A stretch of DNA of 64,000 bases from CAVTWJ01 sp964525605 (GTDB taxonomy: Bacteria; Oederibacteriota; Muellerivitia; Muellerivitales; Muellerivitaceae). A program made the position numbers and the translations under genes. Below the pieces are notes generated by a model. That model had not been told where the DNA came from. It made no database searches and saw only the letters and a list, made by a program, of their open reading frames with translations. Position 1 is the first letter of the stretch. Each line of letters opens with the position of its first letter. Where the stretch lies: positions 104,761 through 168,760 of the forward strand of contig CAZGKT010000002.1 of the NCBI GenBank assembly GCA_964525605.1. The letters are read 5' to 3'. Positions 8,208 through 16,921 of the stretch are shown here, piece by piece.

Positions 8208-8954
8208 CTAGGGGTTCAACATTTTGAACGCCCGACCCGGGAAGAACCGCGAGCCTGTTTTTAGAAATTTGGCCCCGCCGATCAAAAGCTCCTTTTTACC
8301 CGACCCTAAGCCCTTCATCGTTTCCTTGATGAATTGATCCAACGGCATGCGGGGATAATCCCGGCCGGGTTGACCCGGCGCCTCGCCCAATTCGGTCTTC
8401 ACCGCCGGAGGAGCCAGCTCGATGACCTGTACCGAAGTCTTTCGAAGCTGGTAACGAAGCGAATCGCTGAAGGAATGCACCGCCGCTTTGGTCGCGCAAT
8501 AGATCGGAGTGGGAGCCAAGGGCACAAAAGCCAATCCCGAGCTCACATTGACGAGCGTTGATTCTTTTTGCTTCTTCAACAGCGGTAAAAAGACGCTGGT
8601 CATCCGGATGAGACCCTTGAGGTTGACGTCAATTTCTTGATACAGCGTGTCCCCCAGCCTTTCCCCGCCGCCAAAATCGGGCCAGAGCATGAGCCCCGCG
8701 TTGTTGATGACGACATCGAGGGTCGGATATTTTTTGGAAACCGCCTTGAACAGCCGATGCACATCCGATTCGGAGGAAACATCCATGGCAAAGGCTTCCA
8801 TGCCCTTGTGCTTCTGAGTCATTTCTTTCAATACCTTCGGCCGCCGGCCGGTGATGATGACCTTGTTTCCCAATTGAAAAAAAGCTTCCGCCAGCCCGCC
8901 GCCAATGCCCGAACCCCCGCCGGTAATTAAAATCGTGCGATTCGTTAATTTCAT
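8208..8954 (-). CDS. Short-chain dehydrogenase/reductase (DltE-like)
   Basis: A 248-residue classical SDR. The Rossmann motif TGGGSGIG is at 11-18, the NNAG motif at 84-87, the catalytic serine in NVSSG (about 138) and the YxxxK pair in YCATK (Y152, K156). NAD(P)-dependent oxidoreduction is expected; the substrate is unknown. The general pattern is nearest to the DltE-type subgroup of uncharacterised SDRs. The start at 8954 is fixed by AAGGAGG eight bases upstream; the longer frame to 9053 lacks support. Confidence 0.85.
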   Translation of the reverse strand: MKLTNRTILITGGGSGIGGGLAEAFFQLGNKVIITGRRPKVLKEMTQKHKGMEAFAMDVSSESDVHRLFKAVSKKYPTLDVVINNAGLMLWPDFGGGERLGDTLYQEIDVNLKGLIRMTSVFLPLLKKQKESTLVNVSSGLAFVPLAPTPIYCATKAAVHSFSDSLRYQLRKTSVQVIELAPPAVKTELGEAPGQPGRDYPRMPLDQFIKETMKGLGSGKKELLIGGAKFLKTGSRFFPGRAFKMLNP

Positions 8955-9229
8955 GGGAACAACCTCCTTGAATGTGGAAACACGCCTCAACCAGGTCAAA
9001 ACCAATGGTCTCGAAACAGGCCTACAGTAGGTTATCCAGAGCCGGAAATACAACGTAAAAGGGCGTGAAAAGCTTTGATAACCCCATTTTTTTCTTTCAA
9101 TTCACGATCGAGAAACACGAAAATCATAAAGAGGATAAAATTTAAGGAAAACCAGAAACCTAATCGTGGTTTTACCCGTCTATTGAGTGACCGAAGAACG
9201 GTTTTATTCCTGAATGAGAAAGGTTGAAC

Positions 9230-10405
9230 TTGAAACACCTCATCGGCGGTTACATTTCCCTGTTTCTTTTGTTCTTGAGTTCCCTCTTACCCGCCCAGGC
9301 TCAGGAGCCCACCAGTTTTCAAAAATATATGGATGCAGCCGACCAATCCTACCAATCGGCTAAATATGATCTTTCCATCCGATATTACAAAGCTGCCCTT
9401 CAAATTAATCCCAAATCGGCTGCGGCCTACCAGGGACTCGGCAACTGTTACTACCGTTTAAGTGAGATTCCAGATGCCTTGAAGGACTTTGACCAATCCC
9501 TCGCCCTGAGGCCCGACAACCCCAAACTGGTTGAATTCACAAAGGCCTTACGGGCCAAGGATTCAACCGAACCCGAAATGGCCAGTGATGAGGATAAACA
9601 GGAAATCGACAATCAAATCGATGATATCGAACAGGTGTTGTTCAAGCCCAACTGGACCGAGCAATTGGGTTTAAGCTATTCCTCCCAACCCTCCCAGACC
9701 GGAAAGGGGCAGATCACCTCCGAATTGGATTTCACCGCATCCGACCATCTCACCGAAAGCGGACATTATTTCTCCATGGGCGGCGGGGCTGGCAGTCAAA
9801 AGGTGGAAGGAACCCAGACGAAATACGGCAAATTGACGGTGGAAGGCGGTTTGGGCTTGGGCTCATTTCTTCCTTCCCTCAACTTGCAGTTGGAACGGGG
9901 TCAAACGGCGCTCAACTCCAACGCCCTGACGGCGAATCTGAATTTTCAGGTTTTCGAACCCCTCACCGTGGGGATGAGTTTCGGCGGAACCCTGGAAAGC
10001 CACGATGGTCCCGAATCCGCTGTGGGCGGCAATTCAGCGACGATCATTCAGATCGATGACATCGATTATTCGTCCAGCGCGATCGTCGCCTATAACCCCT
10101 GGGACATTCTCGGCTTCACCCTCACCGCGGAACAAGAATACGACGATACTTACGCGATCCAGGGCCTCCACAGCAAGATCAAGGAACCCATTAACGAAAG
10201 CGACCAAATCAATTCGATCAGCTTGGAAGCGGATTGGACATTCCTGAAAAACTTCGAACTTCAAGTGACCGGGCAGTCGGGATACGAAAACCTTCCGGCC
10301 GGGACGGTCTATAGCAAGGTCCAGGCTGAAACCATCACCCTCACCCAGCCTACCTCCGAAAACTTTACGGGCTACACCTTTGACCTGCTTTACAATTTCG
10401 ATTGA
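9230..10405 (+). CDS. TPR protein with predicted outer-membrane beta-barrel
   Basis: About 391 residues. Signal peptide (SLFLLFLSSLLPAQAQ), then at least two tetratricopeptide repeats at about 30-105 (AKYDLSIRYYKAALQINP, LSEIPDALKDFDQSLALRP), a short acidic linker, and a C-terminal region of alternating beta strands. It ends in LLYNFD, with an aromatic near the terminus as in outer-membrane barrels. Function is unknown; a surface or periplasmic scaffold is inferred. The TTG at 9230 is chosen because AGAAAGG lies six bases upstream; the TTG at 9224 would touch it. Confidence 0.65.
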   Translation: MKHLIGGYISLFLLFLSSLLPAQAQEPTSFQKYMDAADQSYQSAKYDLSIRYYKAALQINPKSAAAYQGLGNCYYRLSEIPDALKDFDQSLALRPDNPKLVEFTKALRAKDSTEPEMASDEDKQEIDNQIDDIEQVLFKPNWTEQLGLSYSSQPSQTGKGQITSELDFTASDHLTESGHYFSMGGGAGSQKVEGTQTKYGKLTVEGGLGLGSFLPSLNLQLERGQTALNSNALTANLNFQVFEPLTVGMSFGGTLESHDGPESAVGGNSATIIQIDDIDYSSSAIVAYNPWDILGFTLTAEQEYDDTYAIQGLHSKIKEPINESDQINSISLEADWTFLKNFELQVTGQSGYENLPAGTVYSKVQAETITLTQPTSENFTGYTFDLLYNFD

Positions 10406-10500
10406 TACGTCTTTGACGGGTATAAAACGAGGAACTTTGGGGACTAACGAGCCGTCTAATCTATTGCGGATGAAGTTCAAATTGTGCTGAAGGAGCCTTA

Positions 10501-10938
10501 ATGAAACATTTAGCATTGGCAACTGTTTTGGCGTTTTTCATGGGAGCTGGATCTTTAGCCCTGGCCCAATCCACCGCCGCCCCCCCGGCCAACCACCCCC
10601 ACCCGCGAATCAGGGAAGTTCGAGTTCGTATGCACGACCAATTGGCGAGGATCAAGGAAGGGGTCAAGTCCGGCAAGTTAACCAAGGATCAGGCGCAAGC
10701 CTTGCGGGCGTCCTTGAAAGCGGTCCGGGTACAAATGCAGGCCGACTTTTCCACGAACGGAAGCAAAGAACTTACACCCGATCAACTGGTCCAACTTAAC
10801 CAGATGCTGGACGCCAATTCGAAGACCATCTACGGCGAAAAGCACGACACCGATTCCACTTCCCCAACGGGTTCGACTGGTTCGACAAGCTCCACCGGTT
10901 CGGCGGGCACTTCCTCCGCTCCCCCTGCCGGCAATTAA
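10501..10938 (+). CDS. Small secreted protein with Ser/Thr/Gly tail
   Basis: A 145-residue protein with a clear signal peptide (to about residue 22, ALAQS), a helical basic core with LTKDQAQALRASLKAV and LTPDQLVQLNQML (reminiscent of LTxxQ-type repeats), and a low-complexity Ser/Thr/Gly C-terminus. AAGGAG precedes the ATG by five bases. A strong terminator follows, so it is probably a single-gene unit or the end of the TPR-barrel transcript. Function unknown; a periplasmic Spy-like role is only a guess. Confidence 0.6.
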   Translation: MKHLALATVLAFFMGAGSLALAQSTAAPPANHPHPRIREVRVRMHDQLARIKEGVKSGKLTKDQAQALRASLKAVRVQMQADFSTNGSKELTPDQLVQLNQMLDANSKTIYGEKHDTDSTSPTGSTGSTSSTGSAGTSSAPPAGN

Positions 10939-10951
10939 TTAAAGTTTTCCT

Positions 10952-10988
10952 AAAAAGCCGGGCGGTTTCAATACCGCTCGGCTTTTTT
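10952..10988 (+). terminator. Rho-independent terminator
   Basis: AAGCCGGGCGGT and ACCGCTCGGCTT pair around a six-base loop (one G-T wobble) and are followed by a T-run, just after the stop at 10938. Confidence 0.9.
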
Positions 10989-11062
10989 ATTTCCCCGATG
11001 CCTCCATCCTCGAACGGCTATCCTGTAAAATGTGCCGCGAATTTTAAAAGAGGAGTCTGAGC

Positions 11063-12049
11063 ATGCAAAAACGAAAACTGGGAGCCCAAGGTCTGGAAGT
11101 ATCCGCCCTGGGTTTGGGTTGTATGGGAATGAGCTTCGCCTATGGAAAGGCGGACGAAAAGGAATGCCTGAAAACTCTTCATCGGTCCCTGGAACTGGGG
11201 ATCAACTTCTGGGATACCGCCGAATCCTATGGACCCCTCAAGAACGAGGAACTTCTGGGGAAAGCCCTGCAAGGAAAACGCTCCCAAGTGGTCATCGCCA
11301 CCAAGTTCGCCTGGAAAGAAGGCAAGGCCAGCCTGGAAAATCTGGACGGGTCCCCCCAGAACGCCCGCCGGGCCGTGGAAGGTTCCCTTTCGCGCCTTCA
11401 AACCGATTTCATCGACCTTCTTTATTTACACCGGGTGGACCCGAAGATTCCAATTGAGGAAACTGTGGGGGGAATGTCCCGGTTGGTGAAGGAAGGCAAG
11501 GTGAAATACATCGGCTTGAGCGAGGTTGGCCCCAATACCCTGCGCCGGGCCCATAAAGTCCACCCCCTCTCGGCCCTGCAAAGTGAATATTCACTTTGGG
11601 AAACAAGCTTGGACGAAAAGATCATTCCCGTCTTGCGTGAACTCAAGATCGGCCTGGTGCCTTTCAGCCCCGTGGGCCGTGGATTTTTGACCGGCACGAT
11701 CAAGCGGTATGAGGACCTGCCGGAAGGGGACATGCGCCGAAACCTTCCCCGTTTTCAGGGCGGGAATTTTTCCGCCAATATCCGGCTGGTGGATGAAGTC
11801 AAAAAAATTGGTGCCAAACGCAACGCCACCCCTTCCCAGGTCGCGCTGGCCTGGCTATTAAGAAAAGGTTCGGATGTAACGCCCATTCCGGGAACGACCC
11901 GGGTGAATCACCTGGAGGAAAACGCGGAAGCGGTTTCCTTATCCCTGAGCGAAGCAGATTTCACGGAGGTTAACCGAATATTGTCTTCCTTCAAAGTTCA
12001 GGGGGACCGCTATGGCGAAATGATGGGCAAGATGGTCAATAAAGATTGA
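11063..12049 (+). CDS. Aldo/keto reductase
   Basis: A 328-residue (alpha/beta)8-barrel NADPH-dependent reductase. The catalytic tetrad is visible: D51 and Y56 in FWDTAESYG, K81 in ATKFAW and H123 in LYLHRVDP. The C-terminal cofactor site GSDVTPIPGTTRVNHLEEN matches the AKR11/AKR13 type (yeast/bacterial general aldehyde reductases). GAGGAG precedes the ATG by seven bases. Substrate is unknown; a general carbonyl detoxification role is inferred. Confidence 0.9.
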   Translation: MQKRKLGAQGLEVSALGLGCMGMSFAYGKADEKECLKTLHRSLELGINFWDTAESYGPLKNEELLGKALQGKRSQVVIATKFAWKEGKASLENLDGSPQNARRAVEGSLSRLQTDFIDLLYLHRVDPKIPIEETVGGMSRLVKEGKVKYIGLSEVGPNTLRRAHKVHPLSALQSEYSLWETSLDEKIIPVLRELKIGLVPFSPVGRGFLTGTIKRYEDLPEGDMRRNLPRFQGGNFSANIRLVDEVKKIGAKRNATPSQVALAWLLRKGSDVTPIPGTTRVNHLEENAEAVSLSLSEADFTEVNRILSSFKVQGDRYGEMMGKMVNKD

Positions 12050-12101
12050 ATATTCACTATACTGTCGGCGTTTGGCCAACATTAAAAACGAGGAATCTAA
12101 A

Positions 12102-12998
12102 ATGAAATTTTTACCCCTTTCACTTTTAAGTCTCACCCTGTGCCTCGGCGCCAATGCCCTATTCGCCGAAATCCAGCCTATCAAGGGACCCGCCATCGGA
12201 AAATTAGGCGACATCGCGGAAATCAAGGTGCCGGAGGGTTACGGCTTCATCCAGCAGAAGGACATGAAAGAGTTCATGGAAAAAACCCATAACTTTTATT
12301 CAAGCGACGAGTTGGGGGTTCTTTTCACCGAGGACAAAAAATCGGGTTATATGGCCCTCTTTAGCTTCGACGATATCGGCTACATCAAGGACGCGGACAA
12401 GGAAAAATTGGACGCCGACAAGATGTGGCAAAGCATGGTGGATAACAGCAAGGAAGCGAACAAGGAACGTGCCGAGAAGGGATGGGAAGCGATCGATCTG
12501 GTGGGATGGGAACTGAAACCCCAATACAACCCGGATAATCACCGTTTGGAATGGGCCAAGAGGCTCAAGGAAAAAGGCGAGGAATTCATCAATTACAACA
12601 CCCGCGTTCTGGGCCGGAAGGGTGTTATGGAAGTGACCCTGGTGCCCAATTCCGAGGACATGGCGGCGGTTCTGGCTCATTTCAACAACGACATTCAGGG
12701 TTTCGACTTCACCAACGGAAACAAGTACGCCGAATGGACGACCGGGGACAAGGTGGCCGAGATCGGTCTGGCGGCCCTGGTGGTAGGCGGCGCGGGAGCC
12801 ATCGCCGCCAAAACCGGCATCCTCGGGAAACTCTGGGCCCTCATTTTGCCCTTCTTTGCCAAGGCTTGGGCCCTGGTGGTCGCGGGCCTGGCGGCCCTTT
12901 CGAGTTTTTTCAAACGTCTTTTTGGGATCGGTAAAAAACAAGGTCCTATTTCAGGTGAAAAGGACGACTCCAACCAGCCCCCGACCGTCATCAAATAA
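12102..12998 (+). CDS. DUF2167 family membrane protein
   Basis: About 298 residues. Signal peptide, then the family core: GDIAEIKVPEGYGFI at the start, LGVLFTEDKKSGYMALFSF, GYIKDADKEKLDADKMWQSM, WAKRLKEKGEEFINYNTRVLGRKGVMEVTLV (shown here as a continuous region around residues 155-185). One or two hydrophobic helices follow near 225-275 before a basic tail. The function of the family is unknown. The ATG at 12102 has GAGG eight bases upstream. Confidence 0.8.
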   Translation: MKFLPLSLLSLTLCLGANALFAEIQPIKGPAIGKLGDIAEIKVPEGYGFIQQKDMKEFMEKTHNFYSSDELGVLFTEDKKSGYMALFSFDDIGYIKDADKEKLDADKMWQSMVDNSKEANKERAEKGWEAIDLVGWELKPQYNPDNHRLEWAKRLKEKGEEFINYNTRVLGRKGVMEVTLVPNSEDMAAVLAHFNNDIQGFDFTNGNKYAEWTTGDKVAEIGLAALVVGGAGAIAAKTGILGKLWALILPFFAKAWALVVAGLAALSSFFKRLFGIGKKQGPISGEKDDSNQPPTVIK

Positions 12999-13029
12999 TC
13001 AGGTCCAGGTTCAACCCTAAAGGGATTTC

Positions 13030-13896
13030 TTGATTCACTTTCATCTATTTGTTTTTCTCGCGGTGGCCTTTTACTTGTTGGAATGCCTGGTCCTGGTTCC
13101 GACCGGCGGATGGCTGATGATCCGCCGTTTCAAGCGATTTTCCCTTTTTCAAGGCCCGACCTTCGCTTTTCGAAACCCCTGGGCCCAGGGCTTCGCCTAC
13201 CGCTTTAACCCGGCCGACCCGGACCTTTCCCAAAAGAAAAATCTGGATGGGGAGGAAGCGCAAAGGCGATGGGACCAATACCTTCAGGAAGTTGACCGGT
13301 TGTTCTGGCTTTCCCGGGCCATGCTGGGAGTAGTCACATCCGCCATTTTAATCTATGCGTTCGGCCTTGGGTTTTGGCTGGGGTGGGTTCTGATCATCGG
13401 CGCGTTTTTTTTACTGCACTTTTATCTTGTGATTTCGTTCCGATCCGCCCATCGGGCCCTTTATCCCGATCAAAAATCCGCCCGGCGGAAAGGGATTTTG
13501 CTTTGCCTTTTCTCGCCCTGGCAATCCGCCCGGGCGATGGATCTGCTGGGAGACCAGCTCTTTAATGGATTTCATCCCTTCCCGGTGGGGAAGGTTCTTT
13601 TGGAAGAGGCAGATCGAAACAGGTACTACCGCCGTTGGATGTTGGATCTCAAATATCCTGCTGTCTCGTCCCAGGACTCCCAAGACCCACCGCTCATGCT
13701 TGCGAAAAACCGGGAGTCGGAGCTGAAGAAATTAACCCAGTGGCTGATCCGGGCGGGGTTGAATTACCAGGCCAGTCTGGCGACGCCCGTTCCTTCCCAA
13801 TCGACCCAAAAAAGCTTTTGCCCCCGGTGCGAAACGGCGTACAACCTTGAAAAAGGCTTCTGCAATGACTGCGGAAGAGACCTGGTTCCCTTCTAA
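13030..13896 (+). CDS. Membrane protein with C-terminal zinc ribbon
   Basis: A 288-residue protein starting at TTG with an AAAGGG site upstream. One N-terminal hydrophobic segment, two more at about 98-140, a soluble region, and a C-terminal four-cysteine zinc-ribbon pattern (CPRCETAYN ... CNDCGRDL) that often mediates protein or nucleic-acid contacts. No family is recognised. It follows the DUF2167 gene by 31 bases and is probably co-transcribed. Its stop overlaps that of the convergent thrC by a few bases. Confidence 0.6.
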   Translation: MIHFHLFVFLAVAFYLLECLVLVPTGGWLMIRRFKRFSLFQGPTFAFRNPWAQGFAYRFNPADPDLSQKKNLDGEEAQRRWDQYLQEVDRLFWLSRAMLGVVTSAILIYAFGLGFWLGWVLIIGAFFLLHFYLVISFRSAHRALYPDQKSARRKGILLCLFSPWQSARAMDLLGDQLFNGFHPFPVGKVLLEEADRNRYYRRWMLDLKYPAVSSQDSQDPPLMLAKNRESELKKLTQWLIRAGLNYQASLATPVPSQSTQKSFCPRCETAYNLEKGFCNDCGRDLVPF

Positions 13897-15122
13897 ACCT
13901 TCACCAGCTGGGACGCCTCGAAGGCTTGCATGTTGGGTTGGATCACTTTCACTTCCCCCAAAGAATCCGCCACCGCCTCCTGGGTCTTGAGCCCCGTTCC
14001 GGTGATGTAGGCCACCGTCAAGGCGTCCCGGTCCAATTGACCGGATTCGACCAATTTTTTCAGGCAGGCGATCGTGACACCCCCGGCGGTTTCCGCGAAG
14101 ATGCCTTCGGTGCGGGCCAGGAGCTTGATCCCCTCGACAATTTCCAGGTCGGAGGCCATTTCGGCGGCTCCGCCCGACTCGGCGATGGTTTTCAAGGCGT
14201 AATAACCGTCGGCGGGGTTGCCGATAGCGAGCGACTTGGCGATGGTGTGGGGTTTGACGGGGCGGAAAGTGTCCGTTTTGTTTTTGAAAGCCGTGGTGAC
14301 GGGGGAACAACCCTCCGCCTGGGCGGCAAAAACCCTCATTTTGGCCCCCGGGATCAATCCCACTTTCACGAATTCCTGGGTGCCCTTCCAGATTTTGGTC
14401 AAAAGGGACCCGGAGGCCACGGGGACCACCACCTGTTCCGGCGCCCGCCAGCCCAGTTGTTCGCAGGTCTCAAACCCCAGCGTTTTGGAACCTTCGGCGT
14501 AATAGGGCCTCATGTTGATGTTTACGAAGGCCCACTTGTACTTGCCGGCGATCTCGCTGCAAAGCCGGTTCACATCATCGTAATTACCATTTACGCCGAT
14601 GAGGTTGGGATCGTAGACCAGCGCCCCGATGACCTTGCCCTTTTCCAGGTTGGAGGGGATGAAAACATAACGCTTCATGCCGCCCCGGGCCCCGTAGGCG
14701 GCGACCGCGTTGGCCAGGTTACCGGTGGAGGCGCAGGCCAGGGTGTCGAAGCCCAGTTCCAAAGCCCGGGTGGAAGCCACGGCCACGACCCGGTCCTTAA
14801 AAGAATGGGTGGGGTTGGCACAGTCGTTTTTCAGGTAGAGATTTTTAAGCCCCAGTTCCCGGGCCAACCGCTCCGCTTTAAGAAGAGGGGTGAAGCCCTC
14901 CTCCAGGGTGTTGTAGGTGGTGCCCTCGACCGGCAAGAGTTCCCGGTAGCGCCAGATATTCAGGGATCGGGAAGCGATTTTTTCGCGAGAGATGTCCCGC
15001 TTGATCAAATCGTAGTCATACGCCGCTTCCAGGGGCCCGAAGCAAAACTCGCAGACATACTTCGCGGTCTTTTCATATTCCTGGCCGCATTCACGGCATT
15101 TGAGCGACTTCACATAACTCAT
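13893..15122 (-). CDS. thrC: Threonine synthase-family enzyme under a SAM-I riboswitch (copy 1)
   Basis: A 409-residue PLP enzyme of the threonine synthase family. An N-terminal zinc-ribbon (C9, C12, C24, C27) precedes the fold-type II core with the PLP lysine in NPTHSFKDR (about K109) and the phosphate-binding STGNLANA. Family reaction: O-phosphohomoserine to threonine plus phosphate. A complete SAM-I riboswitch with terminator lies immediately upstream, so expression should fall when S-adenosylmethionine is high. A second thrC (21977-23038) sits beside hom and lysC. The riboswitch makes a methionine-branch role for this copy plausible, but the fold alone supports only the threonine synthase family call. 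Confidence 0.88.
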   Translation of the reverse strand: MSYVKSLKCRECGQEYEKTAKYVCEFCFGPLEAAYDYDLIKRDISREKIASRSLNIWRYRELLPVEGTTYNTLEEGFTPLLKAERLARELGLKNLYLKNDCANPTHSFKDRVVAVASTRALELGFDTLACASTGNLANAVAAYGARGGMKRYVFIPSNLEKGKVIGALVYDPNLIGVNGNYDDVNRLCSEIAGKYKWAFVNINMRPYYAEGSKTLGFETCEQLGWRAPEQVVVPVASGSLLTKIWKGTQEFVKVGLIPGAKMRVFAAQAEGCSPVTTAFKNKTDTFRPVKPHTIAKSLAIGNPADGYYALKTIAESGGAAEMASDLEIVEGIKLLARTEGIFAETAGGVTIACLKKLVESGQLDRDALTVAYITGTGLKTQEAVADSLGEVKVIQPNMQAFEASQLVKV

Positions 15123-15169
15123 GTTTCTCCCCTTTAAACGGTCCTAGACGCGGGCGCCACCCCATCAAC

Positions 15170-15203
15170 AAAAAAGGCTCCCATCGGTGAGATGGAAGCC
15201 TTT
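15170..15203 (-). terminator. Riboswitch expression-platform terminator
   Basis: AAGGCTTCCATC and GATGGGAGCCTT pair around a five-base loop and are followed by six T. The 5' arm can instead pair with GAGATGGAA (15215-15223) next to P1 of the aptamer, giving a nine-base antiterminator (partner TTCCATCTC at 15189-15197). That is the classic S-box OFF-switch arrangement. Confidence 0.92.
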
Positions 15204-15220
15204 CACATTTGCTTTTCCAT

Positions 15221-15349
15221 CTCTCATCTTTGCCCGGTTTTGAGGTTGATCCCCGAGGCAGGATTTGGCACCTGACATCCCCGGATTTTCTCCGGGAATC
15301 GGTTGCCGTGGCATCGCAGGGCCAGTCCCTCCGCCACTCTTGATAAGAG
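15221..15349 (-). promoter_or_regulatory. SAM-I (S-box) riboswitch aptamer
   Basis: Read on the minus strand. P1 is CTCTTATC pairing with GATGAGAG. The conserved core follows in order: ATCAAGAGTGGCGGAGGGA, CTGGCCCTGCGATGCC, CGGCAACC (kink-turn side), a P3 stem of CCCGG/CCGGGG, GGTGCCAAATCCTGCC, then a P4 hairpin. All the invariant elements of SAM-I are present. It controls the threonine synthase-like gene about 100 bases downstream through the terminator at 15170-15203. Confidence 0.96.
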
Positions 15350-15403
15350 CTTTCAATTGTTCGTGAAGTTTAACGGCCTCCCCTTTTTAAAGTCAATATG
15401 GCC

Positions 15404-15883
15404 TTATTCGACGGAAACTTCGATTTTTAGGATCTGGTATTTCAAAATTCCGGCTGGGACGGTGATATCCACCTTTTCGCCGATTTTCTTGCCGATCATG
15501 CCCCGGGCAATGGGGGTGCGGATGGAGATCTTGTTGTTGGGGATATCCGCTTCCTCTTCGCCGACCAACCGGTATATCTCTTCCCCGCCGCTTTTCAGGT
15601 CTTTGACGGTGACCGAGGTCCCGATCGAGACATGGTCGCCGGTGATATTTTCATCCTCCAGAAGACGGGTGCGGGAAAGCTTGTCCTCCAGTTCGCGGAT
15701 CCGGGCCTCCAGCAGGCTTTGCTCCTGTTTGGCCGCGTCGTACTCGGCGTTTTCCTTCAAATCGCCATGGGCCCGAGCCTCTTCCAACGCCCTGGCCACC
15801 TGGGGCCGCCGCACCGTTTTGAGGCCTTTGAGTTCCTCCTGCAGCCTGTCGCGCGTGGCGCGCGAAACAAGGAAATCCACCAT
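15404..15883 (-). CDS. greA: Transcription elongation factor GreA
   Basis: A 159-residue Gre factor. The N-terminal coiled-coil tip carries the acidic pair in HGDLKENAEYDAAK (D41, E44) that stimulates RNA cleavage by backtracked polymerase. The C-terminal FKBP-like domain includes RTPIARGMIGKKIGE. Length matches the family. GAGGAG lies six bases before the ATG. The Fur-family gene precedes it by 33 bases, probably in one transcript. Confidence 0.97.
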   Translation of the reverse strand: MVDFLVSRATRDRLQEELKGLKTVRRPQVARALEEARAHGDLKENAEYDAAKQEQSLLEARIRELEDKLSRTRLLEDENITGDHVSIGTSVTVKDLKSGGEEIYRLVGEEEADIPNNKISIRTPIARGMIGKKIGEKVDITVPAGILKYQILKIEVSVE

Positions 15884-15916
15884 GGTCGTCTCCTCAAATT
15901 CGATATTTTAAAGGTT

Positions 15917-16408
15917 TTATTTACCCGTTGTTTTCTGGCACTTCTGGCAAATCCCGTAAAGCTGCATGCGGTGGGACACAATTTTGAATCCATGCTTGCG
16001 GCTCACCTGTTCCTGCAATTCCTCGATTTGCGGATTCAGGAACTCGATGTAAACACCACAGGAGTTGCAAATCATGTGGTCATGGTGCTGACGGTTAAAC
16101 TCGGGCTCGTATTTCACCCGTCCTTCTCCAAAATCCAGCTCCCGGGCCAGCCCGCAGAGGGTCAAATGCTTCAGGGTGCGGTAAACCGTGGCGAAACCCA
16201 CATTGGCCTGCTTTTGCCGGGCCCGCTGAAAAAGGTCCTCGGCGGAGATGTGTCCCGGTTGGTCGAGAAAAGTCATGAGAATCATTTTTCGTTGGGAAGT
16301 CAGCTTCAGCTTTTTTTCCTGGAGATAACGGCTGAAGGCTTCTACCTCGGCACGCTCTTCTTTGGTGGAATCAACCAAGACATTTCCCCTTTTTGCGGTT
16401 TGTTTCAT
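15917..16408 (-). CDS. fur: Fur-family metalloregulator
   Basis: A 163-residue Fur-superfamily repressor: winged helix with LKLTSQRKMIL and GFATVYRTLKHL, then the dimerisation/metal domain with HHDHMICNSCG, EELQEQVSRKHGF and YGICQKCQ. Two CxxC pairs indicate the structural zinc site. The motif pattern is closest to Fur proper, though PerR or Zur cannot be excluded. The ATG at 16408 has no clear ribosome site. A TTG at 16378 (before VDSTKEE) has AAAGGGG seven bases upstream and could be the true start. It is 12 bases downstream of the preceding gene's stop. Confidence 0.9.
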   Translation of the reverse strand: MKQTAKRGNVLVDSTKEERAEVEAFSRYLQEKKLKLTSQRKMILMTFLDQPGHISAEDLFQRARQKQANVGFATVYRTLKHLTLCGLARELDFGEGRVKYEPEFNRQHHDHMICNSCGVYIEFLNPQIEELQEQVSRKHGFKIVSHRMQLYGICQKCQKTTGK

Positions 16409-16420
16409 CGACGGGCTCGG

Positions 16421-16855
16421 CTAATTGAGCATGACCGGCATCAGCACGTTGGATCGGACCACATGCTGAAAGGCGCCCGCGATATTGTCCGTGACATCGC
16501 TGAGCGTTTGCAGGTAATCCTCTTCCGCTTCCCGGCTATCCACCAGAAAGGAGGTCTTTAAGAGCACCGACAGCTGGCCCTTGATAATCTTGGAAACCTT
16601 CAGCATTTCCCGGCGGAAATAATCGGGCTGGCCCCGCTTAAGGGCCTTGGTTCCCCGCGGAAGCGCCAGTTTTTTTTGGGCCGTGGATAAGGTATGAATC
16701 ATTTGAGACAAATGACTCTCCAGCACCGAGCGTTCCACCAGTTGGTCGTGCACCAGGCGCTCGATGACGGTTTCCAGAAAAGGCACATGCCCAAACAGAT
16801 CACGGTAAAGTTCCAGAAAGGCTTCGCGAATTTCAGAGTCTTGGGTTTCGGGCAT
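16421..16855 (-). CDS. Unknown helical protein
   Basis: A 144-residue soluble, mostly helical protein with no signal peptide or membrane segment and no family recognised. The ATG at 16855 has GGAGG five bases upstream. It precedes the Fur-family and greA genes in the same direction and may be co-transcribed with them. Function unknown. Confidence 0.55.
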   Translation of the reverse strand: MPETQDSEIREAFLELYRDLFGHVPFLETVIERLVHDQLVERSVLESHLSQMIHTLSTAQKKLALPRGTKALKRGQPDYFRREMLKVSKIIKGQLSVLLKTSFLVDSREAEEDYLQTLSDVTDNIAGAFQHVVRSNVLMPVMLN

Positions 16856-16921
16856 GGAGCCCTCCAAACCTTGTTATTTTCAATTATACCCCTAAAAAAG
16901 AGGGGGTTGAAGCGTCACAAC

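Noticed and set aside
13926..15137. A 403-codon plus-strand open frame opposite the zinc-ribbon thrC
   Set aside because: It mirrors the conserved threonine synthase on the other strand, has repetitive His/Gly/Asp-rich translation and no ribosome site or family.
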